Below the pieces are notes generated by a model, which was given only the letters and a program-made list of their open reading frames with translations, did no database searches and was not told where the DNA came from. 64,000 nucleotides of DNA from Sphingobium fuliginis. Lineage in GTDB: Bacteria > Pseudomonadota > Alphaproteobacteria > Sphingomonadales > Sphingomonadaceae. Made by a program: the position numbers and the translations under genes. How positions within the stretch are numbered: position 1 is the stretch's first letter; each line of letters opens with the position of its first letter. Location of the stretch: the NCBI RefSeq assembly GCF_004152845.1, contig NZ_SEON01000002.1:558001-622000 (forward strand). The letters run 5' to 3'. Below are positions 55,591 through 64,000 of this stretch, piece by piece.

Positions 55591-56480
55591 CCATCGGCAA
55601 GATCATCGACGGCAAGGCCTTTGCGGAGACGCTTCGCGGCAAGGTCGCGGACGGGGTCGGCGCTTTCATAGCGAAGACGGGACGCAAGCCGGGTCTGGCC
55701 GTGGTGCTGGTGGGCGAGGACCCGGCCAGTTCCGTCTATGTCCGCAACAAGGGCAAGATGACCGTCGCCGTGGGCATGGAGAGCATGGAGTTCAAGCTGC
55801 CCGCTTCCATAGGCGAGGAGGAATTGCTGGACCTGGTCGAGGAACTGAATGCCGACGACCGGGTGGACGGCATCCTCGTCCAGTTGCCGCTGCCGTCGCA
55901 CATCAACGAAGCATCGGTGATCGGCACGATCGATCCCGCCAAGGATGTGGATGGGTTCCATGTCGTCAATTCGGGCCTGCTCGCCACGGGGCAGGAGGCG
56001 CTGGTGCCCTGCACGCCGCTGGGCTGCATCATGCTGCTGAAGGATGAGCTGGGCGACCTTTCCGGCCTGGAGGCGGTGGTCGTCGGCCGCTCCAACATCG
56101 TGGGCAAGCCGATGGCGCAATTGCTGCTGGCGGAAAATTGCACGGTCACCATCGCGCACAGCCGCACGCGGGACATCGCCTCGGTGGTGCATCGCGCCGA
56201 CATCGTCGTCGCCGCCGTGGGCCGGGCGGAAATGGTGAAGGGCGAGTGGATCAGGCCCGGCGCGACCGTGATCGACGTCGGCATCAACCGCGTCACCGAT
56301 ACGGATGACGGCAAGAGCCGGATCGTCGGCGACGTCGCCACGGCCGAGGCGCTGGCGCATGTCCGCGCCATCACCCCGGTGCCGGGCGGCGTCGGGCCGA
56401 TGACCATCGCCGTCCTGCTGCGCAATACGCTGGTGGCGGCGCATGCGCGGGCCGGACTGCCCAAGCCGGAGGGGCTGTGA
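55587..56480 (+). CDS. folD: Methylenetetrahydrofolate dehydrogenase/cyclohydrolase FolD
   Basis: A 297-residue bifunctional enzyme interconverting methylene-, methenyl- and formyl-tetrahydrofolate. Visible are [20 protein letters not shown] with the catalytic lysine region, [28 protein letters not shown], the NADP-binding [18 protein letters not shown] and the final [20 protein letters not shown]. Complete and of usual length. Coupled upstream to DUF167 and downstream to a hypothetical gene by four-base overlaps. Confidence 0.95.
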   Translation: MTIGKIIDGKAFAETLRGKVADGVGAFIAKTGRKPGLAVVLVGEDPASSVYVRNKGKMTVAVGMESMEFKLPASIGEEELLDLVEELNADDRVDGILVQLPLPSHINEASVIGTIDPAKDVDGFHVVNSGLLATGQEALVPCTPLGCIMLLKDELGDLSGLEAVVVGRSNIVGKPMAQLLLAENCTVTIAHSRTRDIASVVHRADIVVAAVGRAEMVKGEWIRPGATVIDVGINRVTDTDDGKSRIVGDVATAEALAHVRAITPVPGGVGPMTIAVLLRNTLVAAHARAGLPKPEGL

Positions 56481-57145
56481 AGGCGCGCGCCGCGCTTCTT
56501 GCCCTGACATTGCCGGCGCTGGTGGGCGCGCGCCCGCCCATGCGTTATCAACCCGATCCCAGTTCCGTGTTCGCCGCCGAACTCGCCTTCAACCGGCTGG
56601 CGCAGCAGAAGGGGCAATGGACCGCCTTCCGCGCAACGGCAGCGGACGAGGCGGTGATGTTCGTGCCGCAGCGGGTGCTGGCGAAGCAATGGCTGAAGGG
56701 CCGCGCCGATCCGCCCGCCCCGGTAAGCTGGACGCCGTCGGCCATCTATGTGTCCTGCGACGGCAATCTGGCGGCCAGCACCGGCGGCTGGAAGCGGCCG
56801 GACGGATCGGTCGGCTATTTCACCACCATCTGGCAACGGGACAGGAAGGGCGAATGGAAATGGATCATGGACCATGGCGACACGCTCGCCAGCGCTCGTG
56901 AAGCGCCCGAATTCCTCATCGGCAAGGTCGCGACCTGCAAGCGCGGCCGCGCCGGCGACGGCCCCCGGCCGGCCGTTCCCCCTCCGGATCGCAAAACGAG
57001 CGGGATACAGCCGGTTCCCCGCGACGAAAGCCTGAGCTGGAGCGCAGAGGCCGCCGCGGACGGCAGCCGCCGCGTGACCGTGCGCATGTGGAACGGCGCC
57101 GGCTATGAAACGGTGATCGACGACAGGGTGGCCGCGGCGCCATGA
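56477..57145 (+). CDS. Exported SnoaL/DUF4440-like protein, function unknown
   Basis: A 222-residue protein starting at GTG, overlapping the folD stop. The short hydrophobic start ([15 protein letters not shown]) looks like a signal peptide. The next ~110 residues ([60 protein letters not shown]) resemble the NTF2-like fold of SnoaL/DUF4440 proteins. The tail is proline-rich, then a small beta-rich end. No catalytic claim is made. Its stop overlaps the MarC start as ATGA. Confidence 0.6.
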   Translation: MKARAALLALTLPALVGARPPMRYQPDPSSVFAAELAFNRLAQQKGQWTAFRATAADEAVMFVPQRVLAKQWLKGRADPPAPVSWTPSAIYVSCDGNLAASTGGWKRPDGSVGYFTTIWQRDRKGEWKWIMDHGDTLASAREAPEFLIGKVATCKRGRAGDGPRPAVPPPDRKTSGIQPVPRDESLSWSAEAAADGSRRVTVRMWNGAGYETVIDDRVAAAP

Positions 57146-57759
57146 CGGAACTGTTCATCTCCGCCTTCGTCACCCTGTTCGTGGTGATCGACCCGCCGGG
57201 CTGCGCGCCGATCTATGCCAGCCTCACCACCGGCGCGACGCAGATCCAGCGGCGCGGCATGGCGATCCGCGCCGTGGCCATCGCCGCAGGCATCCTGCTG
57301 CTGTTCGCGCTCTGGGGCAAGCAGTTGCTGGGCGTGCTGGGAATAGAGCTGGACAGTTTCCGCATCGCGGGCGGGATCATGCTGTTCATCATCGCCATGG
57401 ACATGGTGTTCGAAAAGCGCACCCAGCGGCGAGAGGACCGGGCGCAGAAGATCGCGGAGACGCCCGAGGTCGAGGATGTTTCGGTCTTCCCCATGGCGAT
57501 GCCGATGATCGCCGGGCCGGGTTCGATCGCCACGGTCATGCTGCTGATGTCACGGGCAGAAGGGCTGAGCGAGCGGCTGGTGGTGATCGGCGCGGTGGTC
57601 GTGACGCTGGTGCTGATGCTGGGGTCGCTGCTGGCGGCGGGGCCGATCATGGCGCTGCTCGGCGCCAAGATCGAAGCGGTGATCACGCGGCTGCTGGGCG
57701 TCCTGCTGGCGGCACTGGCCGCTCAGTTCGTGATCGACGGGCTGAAGGCCAGTTTCTAA
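57142..57759 (+). CDS. MarC family membrane protein
   Basis: A 205-residue integral membrane protein with six hydrophobic segments. FVTLFVVIDPPGCAPIYASL, LDSFRIAGGIMLFIIAMDMV and FPMAMPMIAGPGSIATVMLL are typical MarC/UPF0056 blocks. The family's function is unsettled; E. coli MarC was once linked to multidrug resistance but evidence is negative. Last gene of the plus-strand folD cluster. Confidence 0.88.
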   Translation: MTELFISAFVTLFVVIDPPGCAPIYASLTTGATQIQRRGMAIRAVAIAAGILLLFALWGKQLLGVLGIELDSFRIAGGIMLFIIAMDMVFEKRTQRREDRAQKIAETPEVEDVSVFPMAMPMIAGPGSIATVMLLMSRAEGLSERLVVIGAVVVTLVLMLGSLLAAGPIMALLGAKIEAVITRLLGVLLAALAAQFVIDGLKASF

Positions 57760-57862
57760 AGCGCACAGCGTTAATCGGGCGCGGGCAGGAGCCCGGTCGA
57801 CACGTCTGGACCACGCAGACGGAACAAACTTCAGCCGCCCGTCGCCCAATGACGGAATGGAC

Positions 57863-58744
57863 TCAGCGGCTCCACCGGGCCCAGATCGCGGTGGGCAGCA
57901 TCAATCCGCGCGCCTCTTCGCGCACCGCCAGTTCGCCCGCTTCCACGGTGCCCGGCAGATCGGCAAAGGCCTGGCGCAGCAATTCCCCGATGGCCAGCGC
58001 CGACATGCGCACGGCATAGACGGTCAGGAACAGAAAGCGGCTGTCCGCATCCAGCAATTGCCGGCAATGGGCGATCAGCCCCGGCAGATCCTCCTCCAGC
58101 CGCCAGACCTCTCCATCGGGCCCACGGCCATATTTGGGGGGATCGAGCAGTATGCCGTCATAGCGCCGCCCGCGCCGCACCTCGCGCGCGACGAACTTCG
58201 CCGCATCGTCGACGATCCAGCGGACCGGCCGGTCCTCCAACCCCGACAGCGCGGCGTTGGCCCGCGCCTGCGCCACCGACTTCTTGGAGGCATCGACATG
58301 CACCATCTGCGCGCCCGCCGCCGCCATGGCCAGCGTGCCGACGCCGGTATAGCCGAACAGGTTCATCACCTGCGCCTGATCCCCGGCGCTGACCTTGTCC
58401 GCGACCTTGCCGCGCATCCAGTCCCAGACCGGCGCCATGTCGGGAAAGAAGCCCAGATGGCGAAAGGGCGTGCAACTCGCCTGGAACGTCACCTCGTTCC
58501 AGCGCAGGGGCCAGCCTTCGGCCGGCACGGGGCGCTCGTAGAACCAGCGCCCGCCGCCCTCCTCGTCGGAACCGGGGACGAATTCGCCGTCGGCCTGCCA
58601 ATCGTCCTGCGCCGGCGCCCACATCGCCTGCGGCTCCGGCCGGATAAAGCGGTAACGGCCATAGCGCTCCAGCTTCCGCCCATGACCCGAATCGATCAGG
58701 CCATAATCGGACCAGGACTCGCCTATAAGGGTCTGGAGGTTCAC
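57863..58744 (-). CDS. Class I SAM-dependent rRNA methyltransferase-like protein
   Basis: A 293-residue methyltransferase related to RlmI/RlmK-type enzymes but lacking a PUA domain. The SAM-binding motif I is VMNLFGYTGVGTLAMAAAGA, motif II MVHVDASKKSVAQARANA, and the catalytic NPPY-like position reads ILLDPPKYGRGP. GTG at 58744 begins one base after the thrC stop, so it is probably co-transcribed with thrC. Target nucleotide unknown. Confidence 0.8.
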   Translation of the reverse strand: MNLQTLIGESWSDYGLIDSGHGRKLERYGRYRFIRPEPQAMWAPAQDDWQADGEFVPGSDEEGGGRWFYERPVPAEGWPLRWNEVTFQASCTPFRHLGFFPDMAPVWDWMRGKVADKVSAGDQAQVMNLFGYTGVGTLAMAAAGAQMVHVDASKKSVAQARANAALSGLEDRPVRWIVDDAAKFVAREVRRGRRYDGILLDPPKYGRGPDGEVWRLEEDLPGLIAHCRQLLDADSRFLFLTVYAVRMSALAIGELLRQAFADLPGTVEAGELAVREEARGLMLPTAIWARWSR

Positions 58745-58745
58745 C

Positions 58746-60146
58746 TCAGCCCCTCGGCGTCGCCCGCTCCGCGACATAGGCCGTGACCGCGTCGAAGGTG
58801 CCGGGCAGCTTGGCATAGGCCTCTTCCCGCGCGAACAGGTCGCCCACGCGCGAAGGCAGCGAGGGGCGGATTCCCGTGGCCCGCTCGACCGCCGTGGGGA
58901 ACTTGGCCGCATGCGCCGTCGCCAGCGTGACCACCGGCACCGCCGGGTCGAGGTCGATCGCCCGCGCCGCCGCCAGGCCGACCGCGCTGTGCGGATCGAT
59001 CACCTGCCCCGCCGCGTCATAGGCCCATCGCATCGCCATGGTCATGGCGTCGGCATCGACCCGCGCCGACGCGAACAGCGCCGATGCGCCGTCCCGCTGC
59101 GCATTGGTGAGGCGCATCGCCTTGCTCGCTTCGAATCCCTTCATCTGCTCCGCCAGCGCCCTGCCGTCGCGCCCGCCCGCATCGAACAGCAGCCGCTCGA
59201 AGTTCGAACTGACCTGAATGTCCATGCTGGGGGTGGCGGTCGCCACCACCTGCCCCTGGCTATAGTCACCTTCCGACAGCGCGCGGTGGAGGATGTCGTT
59301 GACGTTGGTCGCGACCATCAGTTTCGCGACCGGCAAGCCCATCTTCGCCGCGACATAGCCCGCGAACACATCACCGAAATTGCCGGTGGGGACGGAGAAG
59401 GCGATGGCGCGTTCAGGCGCCCCCAGACGGACCGCGGCGTAGAAATAATAGACGACCTGCGCCATCAGCCGGGCCCAGTTGATGCTGTTCACCGCCGACA
59501 GGTTGAAACGGCGCGCGAAGCCGGCGTCGTTGAACATCGCCTTCACCAGCGCCTGCGCGTCGTCGAAGCTGCCGTCGATGGCGATATTGTGGACATTAGG
59601 CGCCAGCACCGTGGTCATCTGCCGCCGCTGCACGTCCGACACGCGGCCGTCCGGATGCAGCATGAAGATGTCGATCTTCTCACGTCCGGCGACCGCATCG
59701 ATCGCCGCCGATCCGGTGTCGCCGGACGTCGCGCCGACGATGGTCAGATGATCGTCCCGACGCGACAGGAAGCGCTCGAACAACTGGCCCAGCAGTTGCA
59801 GCGCCACATCCTTGAACGCCAGCGTCGGCCCGTGGAACAGCTCCAGCAGCCAATGCCGGTGGTTGAGCTGCACCAGCGGCGTCACCGCGTCATGGCTGAA
59901 CCGGCCATAGGCGGCGGTGCACAGCTCCCGCAATTCCTCTTCGCCCAGCGATCCGGCGACGAAAGGCGCCATGACCCGTACCGCCGTTTCGACATAGGAA
60001 AGGCCCGAAAGCGCGCGAATCTGGTCTGCGGAGAAGCTGGGCCAGCTTTCCGGCACATAGAGACCGCCATCGGACGCCAGCCCGGCCAGCGTCACATCCT
60101 CGAACCCGAGCGCAGGCGCGCTCCCTCTGGTGCTCACATAGTGCAT
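58746..60146 (-). CDS. thrC: Threonine synthase
   Basis: A 466-residue PLP enzyme converting O-phosphohomoserine to threonine. The N-terminal STRGSAPALGFEDVTLAGLA, LASDGGLYVPESWP and the cofactor lysine block FHGPTLAFKDVALQLLGQ, then IVGATSGDTGSAAIDAV and VPTGNFGDVFAGYVA, identify the long (class-2-like) bacterial threonine synthase. Length is normal. ATG at 60146. Follows SURF1 by 44 bp, an order common in sphingomonads and relatives. Confidence 0.95.
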   Translation of the reverse strand: MHYVSTRGSAPALGFEDVTLAGLASDGGLYVPESWPSFSADQIRALSGLSYVETAVRVMAPFVAGSLGEEELRELCTAAYGRFSHDAVTPLVQLNHRHWLLELFHGPTLAFKDVALQLLGQLFERFLSRRDDHLTIVGATSGDTGSAAIDAVAGREKIDIFMLHPDGRVSDVQRRQMTTVLAPNVHNIAIDGSFDDAQALVKAMFNDAGFARRFNLSAVNSINWARLMAQVVYYFYAAVRLGAPERAIAFSVPTGNFGDVFAGYVAAKMGLPVAKLMVATNVNDILHRALSEGDYSQGQVVATATPSMDIQVSSNFERLLFDAGGRDGRALAEQMKGFEASKAMRLTNAQRDGASALFASARVDADAMTMAMRWAYDAAGQVIDPHSAVGLAAARAIDLDPAVPVVTLATAHAAKFPTAVERATGIRPSLPSRVGDLFAREEAYAKLPGTFDAVTAYVAERATPRG

Positions 60147-60190
60147 GATGGGGTAGCGCGGTAACGCCGGACGCGCCTTCGGGCAAGCTT

Positions 60191-60817
60191 TTAAGGTCGC
60201 GGCGTCCGTCTGCGCAACGCGAGGAGGTAGATGACCGCCGCGATGCCGGCGAAGAAGAACCATTGCACGGCATAGGCCAGATGGTTGTTGGGCACGTCGG
60301 CGGCGGTGGGCGGCGCCAGCGGCTTGAGACCCGGCACCGGTTCTCCGGCGATCAGCATGGGCCGCAAGGGCATGGCCCGGCCGCCGATCCGCGACAGGAG
60401 CGAGCGGTGATCGGGTTCCTCCCCGATCCAGCCACGCATCTGACCGCCCTGCCATTGGGGCTTGGCGTCCGGCGTTCTGGCGACGCCCGCCGCCACCAGC
60501 ACACCCGGCCCCTCGATGCCCGTCGCGCATTCGGCAATATAGCGGTAGCCGACCGATCCATCAGCGGCCCGCCCGGCTTCGCTGCGCCATCGGACGACCC
60601 GAAGGCAGTGGACGGAGGAGCGCCGGAACAGAAGTTCGGGCGGCACGGGCGGATGGGCGGGAAAGGCGATGGCAGGCTTGGCCGGATTCGCCGCGACCAG
60701 GCTCAGCGTCGCCTCCTTCTCCGCCCGGCGTTGAAGCTGCCAGACGCCAAGGCCGATCATCACCAGCACCGCCGCCGCGACGATCAGCGTCGGGACAAGA
60801 GGCAGGCGGCGGCTCAT
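60191..60817 (-). CDS. SURF1 family cytochrome c oxidase assembly protein
   Basis: A 208-residue protein with two membrane segments at its ends (VPTLIVAAAVLVMIGLGVWQ; YAVQWFFFAGIAAVIYLLAL) and a periplasmic domain between, the SURF1 layout. LGVWQLQRRAEKEA and NNHLAYAVQWF are the family motifs. SURF1 helps insert heme a into subunit I of the oxidase. ATG at 60817 overlaps the DUF983 stop as ATGA. Confidence 0.9.
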   Translation of the reverse strand: MSRRLPLVPTLIVAAAVLVMIGLGVWQLQRRAEKEATLSLVAANPAKPAIAFPAHPPVPPELLFRRSSVHCLRVVRWRSEAGRAADGSVGYRYIAECATGIEGPGVLVAAGVARTPDAKPQWQGGQMRGWIGEEPDHRSLLSRIGGRAMPLRPMLIAGEPVPGLKPLAPPTAADVPNNHLAYAVQWFFFAGIAAVIYLLALRRRTPRP

Positions 60818-61224
60818 GCCTCGCGGTCCCCGGCGGTCAACCATCCCTCGCGCGCCTTGTTGCGATATTCCAGGATGAGCAGCGCGCCCTTCGCCACCCG
60901 CAGGCTGCCGATCACGGCCAGGACGGTCAGCGGCGTCCAGAGCAGGATGTGCAGCCAGAGCGGCGGGTGGACCTTCAATTCCAGCATCAGCGCCATCGCC
61001 ACCATCAGCGCGCCGATGATCAGCGTCAGGAAGGCGGCAGGGCCGTCCCCGACATTGAACTGGCCATAGTCCAGCCCACAGGACCGGCACGAAGCGGCAA
61101 AGCGAACGGGGCCCGCGAACAGCGTCGACGCGCCGCATCGCGGACAGGCGCCCATGGCCGAAGCGATCAACAGCGGCTGCGGCATGGGGGATTGGGGATC
61201 TGGCGAGGACATGGGGTCAGGCAT
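60814..61224 (-). CDS. DUF983 family protein
   Basis: A 136-residue protein with two CxxC zinc-type motifs near the N-terminus (CPRCGASTLF and CRSCGLDY), then DGPAAFLTLIIGALMVAMAL and a second membrane segment. This DUF983 pattern is regularly found between cox3 and SURF1 in alphaproteobacteria, pointing to oxidase assembly. Start may be 61224 or an ATG four codons later. Preceded by a terminator-like hairpin that lies after cox3. Confidence 0.88.
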   Translation of the reverse strand: MPDPMSSPDPQSPMPQPLLIASAMGACPRCGASTLFAGPVRFAASCRSCGLDYGQFNVGDGPAAFLTLIIGALMVAMALMLELKVHPPLWLHILLWTPLTVLAVIGSLRVAKGALLILEYRNKAREGWLTAGDREA

Positions 61225-61237
61225 AATGCCCGCCGCC

Positions 61238-61272
61238 GAAAAAGAAAACGGCCGGAACAGGTCCGGCCGTCT
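61238..61272 (-). terminator. Rho-independent terminator or attenuator after cox3
   Basis: On the minus strand: ACGGCCGGA-CCTGT-TCCGGCCGT followed by TTTCTTTTTC. Strong stem with T-run in the gap between cox3 and DUF983, so expression of the downstream genes may be reduced relative to cox3 or start from its own promoter. Confidence 0.75.
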
Positions 61273-61296
61273 TTCGCAAATCCATCGGCGGAAGGA

Positions 61297-62127
61297 TCAA
61301 CCGCCGTGGACCGGCGCGCCCCAGCCGCCCCAGACATAGATGGCGACGAAGAGGAACAGCCACACCACGTCGACGAAATGCCAGTACCAGGCAGCCGCCT
61401 CGAAACCGAAATGCTGGCGCGGGGTGAAGTCGCCCCTGTGCGCGCGGATCAGGTTCACCAGCAGGAAGATGGTGCCGATCAGCACGTGGAAGCCGTGGAA
61501 GCCCGTCGCCATGTAGAAGGCGGAGCTATAGGGGCTGCCGCCGAAGGGGAACGGCGCATGGGCATATTCATAGGCCTGGATGGAGGAGAAGAGAACGCCC
61601 AGGATGACCGTCAGCGTCAGCCCCTTCTTCAGCCCCTCGCGGTCGCCGTGGATCAGCGCATGGTGCGCCCAGGTGACGGTCGTGCCCGAGCAGAGCAGGA
61701 TCAGCGTGTTGAGCAGCGGCAGTTCGAAGGCGTTCATCACCTCGATGCCCTTCGACGGGAACAGGCCCTCGATCGGCGCCAACTGGCTGGGGAAGAGCGA
61801 GAAGTCGAAGAAGGACCAGAACCAGCCCACGAAGAACATGACTTCCGACGCGATGAACAGGATCATGCCGTAGCGCAGGTGAAGCTGCACCACCGGCGTA
61901 TGATCGCCCGCATGCGCCTCCGCGATGACATTGGCCCACCAGCTGTACATGGTGAACAGCACGCCCGCGACGCCGATCAGGAACACCCAGCCGCCGCCGG
62001 CGGGCAGCGCATCGGGATGCATCCACATGATCGCGCCGAAAGCCATGACCAGCGCCGACATGGAGCCGAAAAAGGGCCAGATGCTGGGCGGAAGAATATG
62101 ATAATCGTGGTTCTTGGCGCCTGCCAT
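61297..62127 (-). CDS. ctaE: Cytochrome c oxidase subunit III
   Basis: A 276-residue membrane protein with seven hydrophobic segments. Markers are [69 protein letters not shown] and the C-terminal [20 protein letters not shown]. All are classic COX3. ATG at 62127 with GGGGATGAG seven bases upstream; an ATG four codons earlier is too close to that site. Part of the aa3 oxidase cluster. Confidence 0.95.
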   Translation of the reverse strand: MAGAKNHDYHILPPSIWPFFGSMSALVMAFGAIMWMHPDALPAGGGWVFLIGVAGVLFTMYSWWANVIAEAHAGDHTPVVQLHLRYGMILFIASEVMFFVGWFWSFFDFSLFPSQLAPIEGLFPSKGIEVMNAFELPLLNTLILLCSGTTVTWAHHALIHGDREGLKKGLTLTVILGVLFSSIQAYEYAHAPFPFGGSPYSSAFYMATGFHGFHVLIGTIFLLVNLIRAHRGDFTPRQHFGFEAAAWYWHFVDVVWLFLFVAIYVWGGWGAPVHGG

Positions 62128-62163
62128 GACGTTTCTCATCCCCGTTCGCGTTATGATTGTGCC

Positions 62164-62739
62164 TTAGCTTGGCTTCTTGTCCTGCTCAACAGGATAGAAG
62201 GTGTAGCTGAGCGTGATTTCCTGCGTGTCCTTATTGTCGGCGTCCGTCAATATCTTCGGGTCGACATAGTAGATCACCGGCATGCGCACCTGCTCTCCCG
62301 GCTGCAGCGTTTGCTGGGTGAAGCAGAAGCACTGGATCTTGGTGAAATAGGCGCCCGCCTGAAGCGGCGTGACGTTGAAGCTCGCGGTCCCCGTCACCGG
62401 CTTGTCCGACATGTTCTTCGCCACGAAGATCGCCATGTTGCGCGCGCCGACCGTCACGGTCTGGGTGCGGCGTTCGGGATGGAACTGCCACGGCATGCCC
62501 GGCGCCACATTGGAATCGAAGCGGATCGACATGCGGTGGCCCACCGCTTCCCTGACCTGCACATCGGCGGCCGCCCGCTGCGTGGTGCCGCCGAAGCCGG
62601 TCTGCTCGCAGAAAATGCGGTAGAGTGGCACGGAAGCGAAACCCAGGCCCAGCATGGCGAGACCGACGCCCGCCATGCCGATCATGGTCCGCCGGTTGCG
62701 GCGGTCCCGGTCGAAAGGCGATGGCGGCAGGCTCGCCAT
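62164..62739 (-). CDS. ctaG: Cytochrome c oxidase assembly protein CtaG (Cox11)
   Basis: A 191-residue copper chaperone delivering CuB to subunit I. One N-terminal membrane anchor (MIGMAGVGLAMLGLGFASVP) is followed by a periplasmic domain with the copper-binding motif KIQCFCFTQQTL and the conserved PVIYYVDP. ATG at 62739 overlaps the stop of the 43-residue ORF as TGATG. Gap of 36 bp to cox3. Confidence 0.95.
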   Translation of the reverse strand: MASLPPSPFDRDRRNRRTMIGMAGVGLAMLGLGFASVPLYRIFCEQTGFGGTTQRAAADVQVREAVGHRMSIRFDSNVAPGMPWQFHPERRTQTVTVGARNMAIFVAKNMSDKPVTGTASFNVTPLQAGAYFTKIQCFCFTQQTLQPGEQVRMPVIYYVDPKILTDADNKDTQEITLSYTFYPVEQDKKPS

Positions 62740-62870
62740 CACTGGCCGCCGCCGATCTTGGCGATGGTGATCGCGTAGAAAAGGATGACCAGCGCGCCCA
62801 GCAGCACGCCCGTCACGATGGCGCGGGATTTCTGCCGCGCGCGGACCTGCCGGTCTTCCTCGGGGGTCAT
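62739..62870 (-). CDS. Small single-pass protein between ctaB and ctaG
   Basis: A 43-residue ORF: a basic, charged N-terminus ([16 protein letters not shown]) and one membrane segment ([20 protein letters not shown]), ending IGGGQ. Its ATG overlaps the ctaB stop as ATGA and its stop overlaps the ctaG start as TGATG, so it is certainly within the translated operon. Similar small CoxF-like ORFs occur at this place in other alphaproteobacteria and probably assist oxidase assembly. Confidence 0.8.
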   Translation of the reverse strand: MTPEEDRQVRARQKSRAIVTGVLLGALVILFYAITIAKIGGGQ

Positions 62871-63787
62871 GCGGCCACCCAGCGGTCCACGACCACCGCG
62901 CCGAAGAGGAGGAAGAGGTAGAGGACCGAATATTTGAACAGGCGCTTTTCCGGGGTCATGCGCGCGGGATCGCTCTCGCGCCGGCGGAACACCTGAAAGG
63001 CCAGGGCCACGAACAGCGCCGTGCCGAGCAGGGCCGTGGTGCCATAGATGGGCCCGGTAAGGCGCAGCAGGACCGGCGCCATGGCGGCGACGGCCATGAT
63101 CGCGGTGTAGAACCAGATCTGGCGCCGCGTCGCCACCTCGCCGGAAACGACCGGCAGCATGGGAATGCCGGCGGCGGCATAATCCGTCTTCACGAACAGG
63201 GCCAGCGCCCAGAAATGGGGCGGCGTCCAGAAGAAGATCAGCATGAACAGCGCAACCGGCAGGGCGCCGATGTCGCCCGTCACCGCCGCCCAGCCGATGA
63301 CGGGGGGGAAGGCGCCCGCCGCGCCGCCGATGACGATGTTCTGCGCCGTCCTGGGCTTGAGCCAGATGGTGTAGACGAAGACGTAGAAGAGGATCGACAC
63401 GGTCAGCACCGCCGCCGCCAGCCAGTTGGTCGCGACGCCCATCAGCAGGACCGAGAAGAAGGAGAGCCCGACACCGAAATGCAGCGCCGACTGGCGGTCC
63501 ATCCGCCCGGCCGGCAGCGGCCGGTTGGCCGTGCGCTTCATCTTCGCGTCGATGTCGGCTTCATACCACTGGTTGAGCGTCGCCGCGGCGCCCGCGCCCA
63601 GCGCGATGCAGAGAATCGCCGTGAAGGCCAGAACCGGGTGGATATGCCCCGGCGCCGCGAGCAGACCGCACAGCCCGGTAAAGACGACCAGCGTCATCAC
63701 CCTGGGCTTGGTCAGCGCGACGAAGTCCCGCCAGTGCGCGGGAATCACAGGAGCCGAACCTTCGGTCATGATCGGCGTGCTTGCCAT
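62867..63787 (-). CDS. ctaB: Protoheme IX farnesyltransferase (heme O synthase)
   Basis: A 306-residue UbiA-type prenyltransferase with about nine membrane segments. Two aspartate-rich substrate sites are visible: [20 protein letters not shown] and [19 protein letters not shown]. It adds a farnesyl group to heme b to give heme O, precursor of heme a. ATG at 63787 has GAGGAG upstream. First assembly gene after ctaD. Confidence 0.95.
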   Translation of the reverse strand: MASTPIMTEGSAPVIPAHWRDFVALTKPRVMTLVVFTGLCGLLAAPGHIHPVLAFTAILCIALGAGAAATLNQWYEADIDAKMKRTANRPLPAGRMDRQSALHFGVGLSFFSVLLMGVATNWLAAAVLTVSILFYVFVYTIWLKPRTAQNIVIGGAAGAFPPVIGWAAVTGDIGALPVALFMLIFFWTPPHFWALALFVKTDYAAAGIPMLPVVSGEVATRRQIWFYTAIMAVAAMAPVLLRLTGPIYGTTALLGTALFVALAFQVFRRRESDPARMTPEKRLFKYSVLYLFLLFGAVVVDRWVAA

Positions 63788-63868
63788 AATCTCCTCATGC
63801 GGCAACCCGGCGCGACGGCCGCGCCGGGATCGCCCTGATTCCGGAATTGGCGGCCTTTACGCCAATCC

Positions 63869-63894
63869 GGGCGTTCCGGCAAACCGGAACGCCC
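63869..63894. terminator. Strong hairpin between ctaD and ctaB
   Basis: GGGCGTTCCGG-CAAA-CCGGAACGCCC, an 11-bp perfect stem 11 bp after the ctaD stop. No T-run follows on the minus strand, so it may stabilize the ctaD 3' end or attenuate rather than terminate fully. Confidence 0.5.
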
Positions 63895-63904
63895 TTGCCT
63901 GCGG

Positions 63905-64000
63905 TCAGTCGATGACCGGCAGCGTCTCGAACTGGTGGAAGGGCGGCGGGCTGGACAGGGTCCATTCCAGCGTCGTGGCGCCTTCGCCCCACGGATTGCC
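63905..64000 (-). CDS. ctaD: Cytochrome c oxidase subunit I, C-terminal end (5' part outside window)
   Basis: The last 31 codons and a TGA stop, reading [20 protein letters not shown], then [10 protein letters not shown], the conserved C-terminus of the heme-copper oxidase subunit I. The rest of the gene continues beyond the right edge. It is upstream of ctaB in the same direction, completing the usual ctaD-ctaB-ctaG-cox3 order. Confidence 0.92.
   Translation of the reverse strand, partial: GNPWGEGATTLEWTLSSPPPFHQFETLPVID

Overview
The window is high-GC DNA from an alphaproteobacterium, most likely a sphingomonad (Sphingobium/Sphingomonas-like). Pointers are the TorF-type porin, a CrtZ-type carotenoid hydroxylase, a large TonB-dependent receptor beside a phytase, and the ctaB-ctaG-cox3-SURF1-thrC order. 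It has two halves that meet at a tRNA-Ser(CGA) gene at 33.5 kb.

Positions 1 to about 33,520 are an integrated accessory island; its left end is outside the window. A P4-type tyrosine integrase (32.0-33.4 kb) sits beside the 3' end of the tRNA gene. Between them are three tandem 11-mers and two triplets of TGGA motifs spaced exactly 10 bp apart, which looks like an attachment region. From right to left the island holds: (a) a BREX type 1-like phage-defence operon on the minus strand (HTH, BrxA-like, brxB, brxC, pglX, pglZ, brxL, then a frameshifted DUF4357-like gene), with nearly every junction overlapping or a few bases apart; (b) an AlpA-like regulator and a 500-residue protein of unknown function; (c) a mobilization module (MobC, relaxase, P-loop ATPase, single-pass membrane protein, candidate oriT); (d) a minus-strand DUF6361 / phospholipase D-like / SF2 helicase operon joined by four-base ATGA overlaps, preceded by a short coupled ORF. 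I cannot match (d) to a named defence system and consider it the best candidate for a little-described one; (e) sbcD-sbcC-like genes and the end of a DUF2779 nuclease-like gene. Several remnants (truncated ParA, frameshifted excisionase-like HTH, frameshifted DUF4357 gene) show that the island has been remodelled.

From 33.5 kb to the end is ordinary chromosome: hspQ, a GDSL hydrolase, an OPT transporter, a divergent TonB receptor/phytase pair with a Pho-box-like site facing each gene, a CoA-transferase family protein, an M1 aminopeptidase, a GIY-YIG gene framed by REP-like inverted repeats, queF, sulfur amino-acid genes (sseA-like, metC-like), an MscS channel, TorF porin, crtZ, a queuosine-precursor transporter, argB, a YggT-DUF167-folD-MarC cluster, and a minus-strand cytochrome c oxidase biogenesis cluster (ctaD end, ctaB, a 43-residue ORF, ctaG, cox3, DUF983, SURF1) running into thrC and an rRNA methyltransferase-like gene.

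All family names come from reading motifs by eye. No database search was run, so names without visible catalytic motifs are less certain.
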